NCBI RefSeq assembly: GCF_016863095.1 | Contig: NZ_BOOF01000001.1 | Location: 186,001 to 250,000 of the forward strand | DNA from: Microbispora siamensis | GTDB lineage: Bacteria > Actinomycetota > Actinomycetes > Streptosporangiales > Streptosporangiaceae | Direction: 5' to 3' | DNA: 64,000 nt | In this document: in pieces, positions 16,893 through 31,029 of the stretch | Position numbering within the stretch: the first letter of the stretch is position 1 | Layout of the letters: the number at the start of each line of letters is the position of its first letter | The notes under the pieces: generated by a model | What the model was told of the DNA's origin: nothing | What the model saw: only the letters and a program-made list of their open reading frames with translations | Database searches by the model: none | Translations under genes and position numbers: made by a program

Positions 16893-18326
16893 TCAGGTCG
16901 ACGGGTGCGCGACCGCCGAGCCGATGGTGTGGACGCGCAGGGCGTTGGTGGAGCCGTGGTTGCCGGGCGGCGAGCCGGCGACGACGACGACCTTGTCGCC
17001 CTTCTCGCAGACGCCGAGCGACAGCAGCGAGGCCTCCACCTGCCGCACCATGTCGTCGGTGTGGTGCACGAACGGCACCTCGAACGTCTCCACTCCCCAG
17101 GTCAGCGCGAGCTGGCCGCGCACCTGCGGGTTGGAGGTGAACGCCAGCAGCGGGATCGGCGAGCGGTAACGGGCCAGCCGCCGGGCGGTCTCGCCGGACA
17201 TCGTGAACGCCACCAGGGCCTTGGCCCCGACGATCGCGCCGACCTCGGCGGCGGCACGGGCGATGGCCCCGCCGGTCGTCTCGGGCAGGCGCTCCAGCGT
17301 GTGGGTGGCCTGCAGCGTGGTGCCCTCGGCGGCGACCGCGATGCGGGCCATCGTGGAGACCGACTCGATCGGGTAGTTGCCGACCGAGGTCTCGCCGGAC
17401 AGCATGACCGCGTCCGCGCCGTCCATCACCGCGTACGCGACGTCGGACGCCTCGGCGCGGGTGGGCCGGGGGGCGCCCATCATCGAGTCGAGCATCTGGG
17501 TGGCCACGATGACCGGGTGGGCCTTCTCCCGGCACAGCTCGATGATGCGGCGCTGGACGATCGGCACCTGCTCCAGCGGCAGCTCGACGCCGAGGTCGCC
17601 GCGGGCGACCATCACGCCGTCGAAGGCGTCCACGATCTCCTCGAGGCGGTCGACGGCCTGCGGCTTCTCGATCTTGGCGAGGAGCGGGAGCCTGACGCCC
17701 TCCTCCTCCATGATCGCGTGGACGAGCGCGGCGTCGTCCGGCGACCGGACGAACGACAGGGCGATCATGTCGAAGCCGGTGCGCAGCGCCCAGCGCAGGT
17801 CCTCCTCGTCCTTCTCCGTGAGCGCCGGGGCGCTGACGGCGACGCCGGGGAGGTTGAGGCCCTTGTTGTCGGAGATCATGCCGCCGATGACCACGCGGGT
17901 GACGACACGCGGCCCCTCGACCGCGGTCACCTCCAGGTTCAGCCGGCCGTCGTCCACGAGGATCGTGTCGCCGGGCTTGACGTCGCCCGGCAGGCCCTCG
18001 TACGTCGTGGAGACGATGTCCCGGTCGCCGGGGACGTCCTCGGTCGTGATCGTGAAGACGTCGCCGTAGCCGAGCCGGACGGGACCGGAGGCGAAGCGTC
18101 CGACGCGGATCTTGGGGCCCTGGAGGTCGGCGAGGACGCCCACGGCGCAGCCCAGCTCGTCGGCGGCGGCTCTGACCCGGTCGAACACCTCCTTGTGCAA
18201 CTCGTGGCTGCCGTGCGAGAGGTTGAAGCGGGCGACGTTCATGCCCGCCTTGATGAGCTCGCGTAGGCGCTCCGGCGAGGAGGTGGCGGGCCCGAGGGTA
18301 CAGACGATCTTTGCTCGACGACTCAC
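16893..18326 (-). CDS. pyk: Pyruvate kinase
   Basis: 477 residues. AKIVCTLGPATSS start, MNVARFNLSHGSHE, the active-site Lys region LLAKIEKPQAV, metal-binding MVARGDLGVELP, and the potassium/activator-type ATQMLDSMM. It converts phosphoenolpyruvate and ADP to pyruvate and ATP, the last glycolytic step. The GTG start at 18326 reads straight into conserved sequence. The upstream 107-bp gap is shared with the divergent lipoprotein gene. Confidence 0.96.
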   Translation of the reverse strand: MSRRAKIVCTLGPATSSPERLRELIKAGMNVARFNLSHGSHELHKEVFDRVRAAADELGCAVGVLADLQGPKIRVGRFASGPVRLGYGDVFTITTEDVPGDRDIVSTTYEGLPGDVKPGDTILVDDGRLNLEVTAVEGPRVVTRVVIGGMISDNKGLNLPGVAVSAPALTEKDEEDLRWALRTGFDMIALSFVRSPDDAALVHAIMEEEGVRLPLLAKIEKPQAVDRLEEIVDAFDGVMVARGDLGVELPLEQVPIVQRRIIELCREKAHPVIVATQMLDSMMGAPRPTRAEASDVAYAVMDGADAVMLSGETSVGNYPIESVSTMARIAVAAEGTTLQATHTLERLPETTGGAIARAAAEVGAIVGAKALVAFTMSGETARRLARYRSPIPLLAFTSNPQVRGQLALTWGVETFEVPFVHHTDDMVRQVEASLLSLGVCEKGDKVVVVAGSPPGNHGSTNALRVHTIGSAVAHPST

Positions 18327-18433
18327 AGCACTACCCTAATTGGTACAGACCACTTGCAGTGACGGCGCACACAGCTGTCGCCAAATGTTCAGACACTTCA
18401 CGCGATCATCCGCGTGCCCTAGCCTTGGCAGCC

Positions 18434-19288
18434 ATGGGACGTACCCGGACCTGGGGGGTAATAACGGCGCTGTTCACCCTGGCCGCGTGCGGAGGCCAGG
18501 GTACCGAATCGGCCGCCCCGCCGACGGGTGTTTCGGTGTCGCTCAACCAGTGGCGCAGCGACGAGACGTCTCACGACCTGGAGGTGTCGGTGCGCAACGA
18601 GACCGGCACGCCGGTGCGCTTCCAGGACGTCCAGCTCGTCACCGCCTCGTTCGCCACGCTCCCGCCGACCCGCGTGGACACCACCCTCGGCAAGACGCCG
18701 CGCACGGACCTGCGGATCCCGTACGGCGAGGCGCGCTGCGACCCGACGAAGATCCCGCCGGTGCGCCCGGCCACGGTGGTCGCGCACATCCAGGTCGGCG
18801 ACGGGGCGTTGCGCAAGGTGGAGTTCCCGGTCCACCACCCCGATCCCACGCTGGACGGGCTGGTGAAGGCCGAGTGCGGGGCCTACATCCTGCGCCAGTC
18901 GGTGGACGTGACGTTCGGGGACACCTGGACCCGGGTGGGCCGGACCCTTCACGGGAACCTCGTCGTCACCAGGAAGGGCGGCTCGGAGCGGATCACGATC
19001 GACGAGCTCGGCGCCACCACGCATTACACGATGCTCCCCCGCTCCGGGAAGCGCCGGCCGGTGGCGGTGCTCGCGGCGGACGCCACGCGGCTGGAGATCC
19101 CGGTGGAGGTCACCCCCATGCGCTGCGACTGGCACGCGTTCGCGGAGGCCAAGAAGGCCTACCTGTTCCCGGTCTACGGCACCGTGGGCGGCGGCGAGAA
19201 GCGCTACCTCATCGCGACGCCTCCGGCTCCGGTGCAGCAGACGTTCCTGTCGTACGCGCAGGACGTGTGCGGCGTCGGCGGATCCTGA
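18434..19288 (+). CDS. Secreted lipoprotein of unknown function
   Basis: 284 residues with lipobox LAAC (Cys19), so membrane-anchored outside the cell. Beta-rich sequence with paired cysteines and no family I recognise. Its last 80 bp overlap the 3' end of the convergent DUF2784-type gene, in the opposite strand. ATG 18434 sets the signal peptide; no strong ribosome-binding site is visible upstream. Confidence 0.7.
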   Translation: MGRTRTWGVITALFTLAACGGQGTESAAPPTGVSVSLNQWRSDETSHDLEVSVRNETGTPVRFQDVQLVTASFATLPPTRVDTTLGKTPRTDLRIPYGEARCDPTKIPPVRPATVVAHIQVGDGALRKVEFPVHHPDPTLDGLVKAECGAYILRQSVDVTFGDTWTRVGRTLHGNLVVTRKGGSERITIDELGATTHYTMLPRSGKRRPVAVLAADATRLEIPVEVTPMRCDWHAFAEAKKAYLFPVYGTVGGGEKRYLIATPPAPVQQTFLSYAQDVCGVGGS

Positions 19289-19625
19289 TCGCGAGCCCCG
19301 CCCAGGAGGCGAGCACGACGGCGATCACCGCCAGCCGCACGTGCCAGACGTACGCCTGCGGGTAGATCACGCCCTCGATGTAGGTGTCGATGAAGCCGCC
19401 GGGCAGCAGGCCGCGCTCCCCCGCCCTGGCCCTCCCCCAGTTCTCCAGCGCGGTCAGCGGGCACTCCACGAGCCCTGAGAGCTGCACCAGCCCCCAGGCG
19501 CACAGCGCGAGGTGCGGCCAGATCAGCCGGGGCCGCCACCAGGCGAGGAAGCCGCCCAGGGCGATGTAGGCGATGACGAGGAAATGCGCCACCATCGTGG
19601 CCTGCCAGACGAGCCGGTAGATCAT
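19209..19625 (-). CDS. DUF2784 family small membrane protein
   Basis: 138 residues, about four membrane segments. MIYRLVWQATMVAHFLVIAYIALGGF, the ECPLTALENWGR motif and GGFIDTYIEGVIYP match DUF2784. Function of the family is unknown. ATG 19625 has AGGAGGG 6 bases upstream; a longer frame to 19676 lacks homology. The C-terminus overlaps the lipoprotein gene on the other strand. Confidence 0.82.
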   Translation of the reverse strand: MIYRLVWQATMVAHFLVIAYIALGGFLAWWRPRLIWPHLALCAWGLVQLSGLVECPLTALENWGRARAGERGLLPGGFIDTYIEGVIYPQAYVWHVRLAVIAVVLASWAGLAIRIRRRRTRPARTTGTSAAPEPEASR

Positions 19626-19663
19626 GGTCTGCCCTCCTCCGCGAAGGAGGGTAGGCCGCCGTG

Positions 19664-19685
19664 GCCCGCCGGACATCCGGCGGGC
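19664..19685 (-). terminator. Hairpin terminator after subtilase gene
   Basis: Perfect 9-bp stem (19664-19672 with 19677-19685), 4-base loop, 45 bases after the subtilase stop codon on the minus strand. Confidence 0.65.
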
Positions 19686-19729
19686 TACTCAGACACGTAC
19701 TCAGGCGGCGACGAGCCCCAGGAAGAGGC

Positions 19730-21379
19730 TCAGGGCGCGACGGCGGTGGCGGCCCGGGCGGCGTCGACCAGGCCGTGGCCGAAGAAGCCGTTCTTCGCCG
19801 TGGGCCCCTCGCAGACCTGGCTCTCGCCCGTGCCGTAGCGGTAGGTGCGGGGCGCGGGGCAGCCCTTCGGGGTCGCCGTGGCGTAGAGCATGCGCTCCAC
19901 CTGCGCGGGGTCCATCTGGAGCCCGCCCTTGCCCGGCTTGCCGAACCGGCCGATGATCAGCGCCGCCACCCCGGTGACGTGCGGCGCGGCCATGGACGTG
20001 CCCTCCAGGTACTGGTAGTAGGCGCACTTGCCGTCGTGGCAGTCGCGGATCACCGAGGACGTCTTCGGCGTGCCCGCGGCGTCGACGAGGCCCTTGGCGC
20101 GCAGGACGTTCTCGGGGACGGCGGCCAGGATCTCCCGGCTCGCGCCCTTGAGACCGGTGCCGCCGTCGAACATGTCGCCGCCCGGCGCCGCGATGTCGGT
20201 CTGCTCGACGCCGTAGTCGGAATACGACGCCTTCTGCCCGCCGGGGCCGACGGAGGACACCGAGATGACGCCGTCGAGCTCGGCCGGGACGTTGAGGCAG
20301 GTGTTGTCGACGGACCGCTTCTTCTCCGAGCCCTTCGGGAAGTCGGGGCTGGAGGTGTCGTTCTTCACCTTGCCGAGGTCGAGGCCCTCGTTCCCGATCG
20401 CGGTGACGAGTGTGACGCCGTGCGCGCGGGCGTACTTGACCGCGCGGCGCATGCCCTCCAGGATCGCCCGCTGCTCCAGCCGCTCCCTGTTCGTGTCGCT
20501 CGCATTGTTCGCGCAGTTGAACGTCCAGGGGTCGACGAAGAAGCTCATGTTGACCACGTCGACGCCGACGTCGGCGGCGTACTCCAGGGCGTCCATCGTG
20601 GGCTTGAGGAAGAAGAAGCCCGAGTCGGTGCCGGCGCGGAGGTTGACCAGCGACACGTCGGGGGCGACCCCGCTGACGCCGATGCCGTTGATCGGCGAGC
20701 CGATCGTGCTCGCGACGTGGGTGCCGTGGCCGTCGTCGTCGACGTCGGCCGGGTCCTTGCAGCCCTTGTGCTCGCAGGGCCCGTCGAGCGGCTTGCCGTT
20801 CTCGTCGGTGGGCTCGTCGACGACGAAGTTGCGGCTGAGCGCGTGGTTGAAGTTGGGCGCAATGTCGGGGTGCTTGCCGTCCACGCCGGTGTCGATGACG
20901 CCCACGAGCACCTTGTGGCTGCCCCGGGCCTTGGCGTACGACCCGGTGGGGGTGGCGCCGATCATCTTCATGTCCCACTGGCGGCCCGAGAGCGGGTCGC
21001 CGCCCTGTGCTGACCTGACATGCTTCGCGGCCGACCGTACGTGCTCCACCCGCCGGGCGCCGGAGGCGGCGGGCGCGTCGGCGGTCTTGCCGATGGGACG
21101 GTCGAGCGCGACGCCGACCACGGAGGGGTCGGCGCCGATCTTCTCGGGGTCGGACGCGCGTACGACGAGGTAGCCGAGCTTGTCGTCCCTCCCTTGGATC
21201 GTTCCTCCGGCCGCCTCGGCCGCCCGCTCCGCGGTGGCCCGGTGACCGTCGGTATAGAAGACCAGGTAGTTCCGCGCGGGCTCGGACGCGCTCGCCGCCC
21301 CCGGCAGACCCGCGGCCCCCAGCCCGCCGAGCATGGTGATGGACATGATGGCCCCGGCGAGCCGCCCCCGTGCGTACAA
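19730..21379 (-). CDS. Secreted subtilisin-like serine protease (S8)
   Basis: 549 residues from TTG 21379, chosen because AGGAGG sits 5 bases upstream and a signal peptide with an ASA-SEP cleavage site follows. An I9-like propeptide (NYLVFYTDGHRATAERAAE) precedes the catalytic domain: Asp163 in VIDTGVDG, His218 in DGHGTHVAS, oxyanion Asn in AIGNEG, Ser462 in GTSMAAPH. Exported protease, probably for nutrition or processing of other exported proteins. Several insert cysteines suggest disulfides. A terminator follows. Confidence 0.93.
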   Translation of the reverse strand: MYARGRLAGAIMSITMLGGLGAAGLPGAASASEPARNYLVFYTDGHRATAERAAEAAGGTIQGRDDKLGYLVVRASDPEKIGADPSVVGVALDRPIGKTADAPAASGARRVEHVRSAAKHVRSAQGGDPLSGRQWDMKMIGATPTGSYAKARGSHKVLVGVIDTGVDGKHPDIAPNFNHALSRNFVVDEPTDENGKPLDGPCEHKGCKDPADVDDDGHGTHVASTIGSPINGIGVSGVAPDVSLVNLRAGTDSGFFFLKPTMDALEYAADVGVDVVNMSFFVDPWTFNCANNASDTNRERLEQRAILEGMRRAVKYARAHGVTLVTAIGNEGLDLGKVKNDTSSPDFPKGSEKKRSVDNTCLNVPAELDGVISVSSVGPGGQKASYSDYGVEQTDIAAPGGDMFDGGTGLKGASREILAAVPENVLRAKGLVDAAGTPKTSSVIRDCHDGKCAYYQYLEGTSMAAPHVTGVAALIIGRFGKPGKGGLQMDPAQVERMLYATATPKGCPAPRTYRYGTGESQVCEGPTAKNGFFGHGLVDAARAATAVAP

Positions 21380-21510
21380 CGATCCTCCTCGGTTGCGGGC
21401 CTCTGGTGCGGAGGCCCCTCGATCCGGGCACAGCATCCTCCCGGCGGCCGCACGCGCTCGCAACCCGGCCACCGAACTGGATATGCCCGTTTTATCCCGT
21501 ACACCCCGAC

Positions 21511-21541
21511 CGCCGTGGTCCGGTCCCCTGGGACCACGGCG
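21511..21541 (-). terminator. Hairpin terminator after gltD
   Basis: 11-bp perfect stem (21511-21521 with 21531-21541), 9-base loop, 12 bases beyond the gltD stop codon. Confidence 0.7.
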
Positions 21542-21553
21542 GCGGGTCACCTC

Positions 21554-23038
21554 TCAGACGAGGGGCCTCGCGGTCGGCGGAATGGGAACGGGCAGGACGG
21601 TCCGCCCGCTCAGGTAGCGGTCCACCGCCGCCGCGGCCGACCGGCCCTCGGCGATCGCCCACACGATCAGCGACTGGCCCCGGCCCATGTCGCCGGCCGC
21701 GAACACGCCCTCGACCGACGTCTCGTACGACGCGTTCCTGGCCACGTTACCCCGGGCGTCGAAGAACGACTCCGGGTCGCCGGACAGCGCCGCGAGGTCG
21801 TTCAGCAGCGGGCCCTTCTCCGGGCCGAGGAAGCCCATCGCGAGCGTCACCAGCTCGGCCGGGATCTCCCGCTCGGTGCCGGGGATCGGCGTGAACCCCG
21901 CCGCCGGGCCCTCGACCTCGACCAGGCGCAGCGCCCGCACATTGCCCTCGTCGTCGCCGACGAACTCGGTGGTGGACACCGCGTACACGCGGTCGCCCGC
22001 CCCGGCCTCCAGCTCCTCGTGCGCGCTCTCCATCTTGAACAGCATCGGGTAGGTCGGCCACGGCTGGCTGCCCGGACGGGTCGCCGGCGGCTTCGGCATG
22101 ATCTCCAGCTGGGTGACCGACAGGGCGCCCTGGCGGATCGCCGTGCCGATGCAGTCGGCGCCGGTGTCGCCGCCGCCGATCACGACGACGTGCTTGCCCT
22201 CGGCCGAGATCGGCGACTCGGCGTAGTCGCCCTCCTGGGTCTTGTTCGCCGGCGGGAGGTACTCCATCGCCTGGTAGACGCCCTTGAGCTCACGGCCGGG
22301 CACCGGCAGGTCGCGCCAGGCCGTGGCGCCGCCCGCCAGCACGACGGCGTCGAACTCCTCGCGGAGCTGAGTCACCGTGACGTCCACGCCGACGTTGACG
22401 CCGGTGCGGAACTCGGTGCCCTCGGCCTCCATCTGGGCGAGGCGCCGGTCGACGTGCCGCTTCTCCATCTTGAACTCGGGGATGCCGTAGCGGAGCAGCC
22501 CGCCGATCCGGTCGGCCCGCTCGAACACGACCACGTCGTGCCCGGCGCGGGTGAGCTGCTGCGCGGCGGCGAGGCCGGCCGGCCCCGAGCCGACGACCGC
22601 GACCTTCCTGCCCGTCTTGGCGGCGGGCGGCTGCGGCGTGACCCAGCCCTCGGCGAAGGCGCGGTCGACGATCTCGACCTCGACCCGCTTGATCGCGACG
22701 GGGTCGGAGTTGATGCCGAGGACGCACGCCGACTCGCACGGCGCCGGGCACAGACGGCCGGTGAACTCCGGGAAGTTGTTGGTCGCGTGCAGCCGCTCGA
22801 TCGCCTCACGCCAGTCGTCGCGGTAGACGAGGTCGTTCCACTCGGGGATGAGGTTCCCGAGCGGGCAGCCGTTGTGGCAGAACGGGATGCCGCAGTCCAT
22901 GCAGCGGGCCGCCTGCTTGGTGAGCGCGGGCCGGGGGAAGTCCTCGTAGACCTCGCGCCAGTCGCGGATGCGAACGTCGACCGGGCGGCGCGCCGGCAGC
23001 TCGCGCCCGTGTGTCAGGAACCCCTTCGGGTCAGCCAA
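21554..23038 (-). CDS. gltD: Glutamate synthase (NADPH) small subunit
   Basis: 494 residues. N-terminal 4Fe-4S cysteine clusters (CMDCGIPFCHNGCPLGN and LCPAPCESACVLGI), FAD-binding GSGPAGLAAAQQL, and the NADPH-binding VVIGGGDTGADCIG. It feeds electrons from NAD(P)H through FAD and iron-sulfur centres to the large subunit for ammonia assimilation. Lies 68 bp downstream of gltB in the same operon, and a terminator follows. Confidence 0.97.
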   Translation of the reverse strand: MADPKGFLTHGRELPARRPVDVRIRDWREVYEDFPRPALTKQAARCMDCGIPFCHNGCPLGNLIPEWNDLVYRDDWREAIERLHATNNFPEFTGRLCPAPCESACVLGINSDPVAIKRVEVEIVDRAFAEGWVTPQPPAAKTGRKVAVVGSGPAGLAAAQQLTRAGHDVVVFERADRIGGLLRYGIPEFKMEKRHVDRRLAQMEAEGTEFRTGVNVGVDVTVTQLREEFDAVVLAGGATAWRDLPVPGRELKGVYQAMEYLPPANKTQEGDYAESPISAEGKHVVVIGGGDTGADCIGTAIRQGALSVTQLEIMPKPPATRPGSQPWPTYPMLFKMESAHEELEAGAGDRVYAVSTTEFVGDDEGNVRALRLVEVEGPAAGFTPIPGTEREIPAELVTLAMGFLGPEKGPLLNDLAALSGDPESFFDARGNVARNASYETSVEGVFAAGDMGRGQSLIVWAIAEGRSAAAAVDRYLSGRTVLPVPIPPTARPLV

Positions 23039-23106
23039 CGGTGTTACCCCCCTCTATCCCTGCGTGGAAACGGTCATGGAGACGGTCGCGATGATCCGCA
23101 TCGGCG

Positions 23107-27633
<4,527 letters not shown>

Positions 27634-27791
27634 GTAGTCACTCCCGTCGTCAACGTCTGCGTGGAACAGAGGGACGACGCTGGCCCTGCTGCGGTTGTGG
27701 TCCTTAGAGATTACAACACGCTGCCGGAATAGTGCCCCCCAGGTCCGCTTCGCGAACCTTCACAGGTCAGCGCCGTGGATATGGTTTGCGC

Positions 27792-29348
27792 ATGGGTGGT
27801 CATGAGGCGATCGACGAACTGCTGGCGGAGGCCGGCGTGGACGGCCTGCGCCTGCGCGGAGCGCTGGCGCTCCTGGCCGACGGCCGCTGGTGGACCCTGG
27901 CCGACCTGGTCAGGGAGACCGCGACGTCGCGGCGGACGATCGAGTCGCTGCTGCGGGTGCTCCCCCTTGAGCACAGCGGCGACCGCGTCCGTATTCCCAT
28001 TGATCAGGTCAACCGCTACAACGTCGGAGTAGATGCGGATATTTCCGGTCTTGGGAATCCGGTCGCCGGAATGGTCGCAGAACACGCCGAGACGCTCGGA
28101 CGCCTGGAGGCGCTGATCGCCGAGGCTCCCCGGGGGCGGCACGCACTCGACCACGTCTCCGCGACCGCCGAGACCGTGCTGCGCCGCGCCCTCCTGCTGG
28201 GGCGAAGGTTCTGGCTGCCCGGCGCCCGCCTGCTGTGCGTCGGCGACCACGACCTGACCTCGCTGGCCGTGCGGATGGTCCACCCCGAGGTCGAGGTCGC
28301 CGTGGCCGACATCGACGACCGCATCCTGGAGTACATCGACGCCCAGGACCTGGGGGTGCGCACCCGCTGGGCCGACCTGCGCCTCGGCCTGCCGCCGTCG
28401 CTGCGCGGCTGGGCCGACCTCGCGATCACCGACCCGCCGTACACGCCCGAGGGGATCGGGCTGTTCGCCGCCCGCGCCGCCGAGGGCCTGCGCGACCGCG
28501 AGCAGGGGCGGATCCTCGTGGCGTACGGCGCCTCCGAGCGCACTCCGATGCTCGCGCTGAAGGTACAAAAGGCCCTCTTCGACCTCAACCTGCTGCATGA
28601 GGCGATATTTCCGCACTTCAACCGGTATCACGGGGCGGAGGCGATCGGCAGCGCGGCGGACCTGTACGTGCTGCGGCCCACCACGAAGACGTGGCCGGCG
28701 ATCGCCGCCCGGCTCGACCGCCTCGCCACGGCCATCTACACGCAGGGTCCCCAGGCCGTCGAGGCCGCCCCGGCGGCGCCGCCGGACGAGGCGGCCGTGA
28801 CCGCGTTCGGGCCGGGCCTGCTGGCCGGCGACTGGCCGCGCGGCCTGCTGCCGCAGGTGCCGCGCACCCGGCTCGCCACCCTGCTGGCCAAGCCGTACGC
28901 CGCCGACCCCGAGCGGGTGGCGATCGCCGTGCCGGCCGGGCTGGAGGCGGCGCTGCCCCGCCTGCTGCTCGCGACGCGCGCCCGGCACGTGCGCGTGCTC
29001 ACCGCGGGCCCTGTGGTGGACACGGTGGCGGACCTGCCCGCGCTCGCCGCGCTGCTCGCCCCCGTGTATCGCCTGACCGCCGAGGGCCACGTCCTCGACG
29101 CCGTACGGCTCTCGCCCCCGGACGGCGGACCGGACCGGGTGGTGCGCAGGATCATGGACAGCGCCCACGGGAAGGTCGCCAACGCCTGGCGCGAGGCACT
29201 GACCGAGACGGCCGGGCTCACCAAGCGGCAGGCCAGGGCCGCCGTCGAGGAGGCCGCGCCGTGGGCCCTCGACGCCACCCCGCTGGAACTCCCCCTCCAC
29301 CGCCTCGCCGGGATGAGGGCGCGGACCGGCGCTCCCGCCACGGCCTGA
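27792..29348 (+). CDS. BpsA-like branched-chain polyamine synthase family protein
   Basis: 518 residues from ATG 27792. An N-terminal winged-helix-like part (TLADLVRETATSRRTIESLLRVL) is followed by the DUF43/BpsA domain: LCVGDHDLTSLAVRM, VAVADIDDRILEYID, and the aminopropyl-transfer motif AITDPPYTPEGIGLF. BpsA of thermophiles makes N4-bis(aminopropyl)spermidine from decarboxylated S-adenosylmethionine. The last ~190 residues are an actinobacterial extension with no motif I know. No ribosome-binding site precedes the ATG; a TATGGT box 7 bases upstream suggests a leaderless message. The homologous activity is not proven for bacterial members. Confidence 0.75.
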   Translation: MGGHEAIDELLAEAGVDGLRLRGALALLADGRWWTLADLVRETATSRRTIESLLRVLPLEHSGDRVRIPIDQVNRYNVGVDADISGLGNPVAGMVAEHAETLGRLEALIAEAPRGRHALDHVSATAETVLRRALLLGRRFWLPGARLLCVGDHDLTSLAVRMVHPEVEVAVADIDDRILEYIDAQDLGVRTRWADLRLGLPPSLRGWADLAITDPPYTPEGIGLFAARAAEGLRDREQGRILVAYGASERTPMLALKVQKALFDLNLLHEAIFPHFNRYHGAEAIGSAADLYVLRPTTKTWPAIAARLDRLATAIYTQGPQAVEAAPAAPPDEAAVTAFGPGLLAGDWPRGLLPQVPRTRLATLLAKPYAADPERVAIAVPAGLEAALPRLLLATRARHVRVLTAGPVVDTVADLPALAALLAPVYRLTAEGHVLDAVRLSPPDGGPDRVVRRIMDSAHGKVANAWREALTETAGLTKRQARAAVEEAAPWALDATPLELPLHRLAGMRARTGAPATA

Positions 29349-29383
29349 TCAGACCGGGCACCGCGCGGGCATATCGGGCCGGC

Positions 29384-30313
29384 CTAGCGGGCCGCGGGGA
29401 CGGACGCCTGCGCGGACGTGCTCGCGGCGGGTGCGGACACGGCAGGAGAGGCGCCGGGATCGGAGGGAGGCTCCTCGGCGGGCTGGGCGGTGTCGGCCGG
29501 GCCCGGCGGTTGCGCGGGGTCCGACGGCACCCCGGCCACCTTGACCACACGGCGGAAGACCGCCTTCTCGGTCTCCCGCACGGCCAGGCCGAGCATGATG
29601 AAGTCGTCCTTCTCCCCCGGTTCCGCGCCGTCGGCGCGGCCGATCCAGGCCACCCCGAGGTAGTGCCCGAGGACGTAGGCGTTTCCCTCGCTGTAGGCGC
29701 CGAACTTCGCCCGCGGCGACTCCAGCGGCTGCACCCAGGCGCCCCGGTAGAGCGACGCCAGCGACTTCGCCAGCGACTCGGCCGCGGCGACGTCCGCGAG
29801 GTTGAACAAGGTGTACTGCGCGACGTACACCCCGTCGGCGGTGGCGTACAGGCCGCGGACGGCCTGGCTGCACCCGGCCTCGGTCAGGGCGTCGGCGAGG
29901 TCGGCTCCCCACACGGCGCCCGCGCAGGCCTGGTCCAGACGGCCGGCCAGCCGACGCAGCGTGACCTTCCCGGCCGTGACCGTCCGCGCGCCGAACACCT
30001 CCTGGACGGTCAGCGGCGCGCTGTCGGCCTTCCTGTCGCCGATCGGGGCCAGTTCCTTCACGGACGGCCAGGACTGGAAGGACGCGGGCAGGCCCTCCCC
30101 CGACACCTCGCCCGACGCCTGCACCGGCTGCGACTGCCCGCCGCCGATCGCGTTGACCACCAGCGTCAGCACCAGGGCGATCGCCAGCACTCCCACAGCG
30201 GTGACCGACCACACGACCACACGCTGCTGCCGGTCGTCCAGCCCCAGCTCGGCCAGGGCGGCCCCGGTCCGCCCCTCGGCCGGCGCGGACGACCGGCGCT
30301 TGCGCTTGGTCAT
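29384..30313 (-). CDS. Single-pass membrane protein of unknown function
   Basis: 309 residues. Basic N-terminus (TKRKRRSS), one membrane helix at about residues 35-55 (VVWSVTAVGVLAIALVLTLVV), an extracellular domain with two cysteines, and a Pro/Ala/Ser-rich tail. I recognise no family. ATG 30313 overlaps the stop of the VIT1-like gene as ATGA, so it is the third gene of a coupled run with lgt. The frame stays open upstream but that is a shadow of the neighbouring genes. Confidence 0.75.
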   Translation of the reverse strand: MTKRKRRSSAPAEGRTGAALAELGLDDRQQRVVVWSVTAVGVLAIALVLTLVVNAIGGGQSQPVQASGEVSGEGLPASFQSWPSVKELAPIGDRKADSAPLTVQEVFGARTVTAGKVTLRRLAGRLDQACAGAVWGADLADALTEAGCSQAVRGLYATADGVYVAQYTLFNLADVAAAESLAKSLASLYRGAWVQPLESPRAKFGAYSEGNAYVLGHYLGVAWIGRADGAEPGEKDDFIMLGLAVRETEKAVFRRVVKVAGVPSDPAQPPGPADTAQPAEEPPSDPGASPAVSAPAASTSAQASVPAAR

Positions 30314-31029
30314 AGACCGCCGGTTCCAATCAGCGAGCCCAGGCCCCAGGTCAGCGCCGCCGCCACGGCCCCCACCACGAGCTGGCGCAGGCCGCTGAAC
30401 CACCAGCTGCGGGCCGTCACCCGGGAGACCACGGCGCCGGCGGCGAACAGCGCCACCATCGACACCACGGCGGAGATCCACAGCCCCCGCACGCCCAGCA
30501 GGTAGGGCAGGAGCGGGATCAGCGCGCCGATGCTGAACGACAGGAACGACGACACGGCGGCCAGCACGGGCGAGGGCAGGTCGTCGGGGTCCACGCCCAG
30601 CTCGGCCCGCGTGTGGACCGCCAGGGCCTCCTCCGGGTTCCGGGAGATCTGCCGGGCCACCTCCCTGGCGGTCTCCGGGTCCACGCCCCGCTGCTCGTAC
30701 ATCCGGGCGAGCTCGGCCTCCTCCGCCTCGGGGTGCCGCTCCAGCTCCCGGCGTTCGACGTCGATCTCCGCCTGGGCGAGCTCGCGCTGGCTGGCGACCG
30801 ACACGTACTCGCCGCCCGCCATGGAGAACGCCCCGGCGGCCAGGCCGGCGATGCCGGCGAGAGCGACGATCCGGGTCTCCGCGGTGCCGCCGGCGACGCC
30901 CGCGATCAGCGCGAAGTTGGAGACCAGCCCGTCCATCGCGCCGAAGACGGCGGGGCGTAACCAGCCGCCGTTGACGTCCCGATGCTCGTGGTGGATCTCG
31001 GCCCGCGCCCCCGTCGTGGCCTTCGTCAT
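30310..31029 (-). CDS. VIT1/CCC1-family metal transporter
   Basis: 239 residues. First helix region LRPAVFGAMDGLVSNFALIAGVAGG and AGAFSMAGGEYVSVASQRELAQAE are hallmarks of the VIT1/CCC1 family, followed by a charged cytoplasmic helix (metal-binding domain, Glu-rich) and three further membrane helices. Family members move Fe(II) or Mn(II). Overlaps lgt upstream and the membrane-protein gene downstream, each by 4 bp. Confidence 0.9.
   Translation of the reverse strand: MTKATTGARAEIHHEHRDVNGGWLRPAVFGAMDGLVSNFALIAGVAGGTAETRIVALAGIAGLAAGAFSMAGGEYVSVASQRELAQAEIDVERRELERHPEAEEAELARMYEQRGVDPETAREVARQISRNPEEALAVHTRAELGVDPDDLPSPVLAAVSSFLSFSIGALIPLLPYLLGVRGLWISAVVSMVALFAAGAVVSRVTARSWWFSGLRQLVVGAVAAALTWGLGSLIGTGGL

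Noticed and set aside
18327..18433. Small ORF in the pyk/lipoprotein divergent gap
   Set aside because: The plus frame starting at 18311 covers the gap but lacks a signal peptide or motif before ATG 18434; it is an upstream extension of the lipoprotein.
27634..27791. Possible GlnR box or riboswitch upstream of gltB
   Set aside because: TTGTAATCTCTAAGG is AT-rich but does not fit GlnR spacing well and I see no defined riboswitch fold; kept only as a promoter region.
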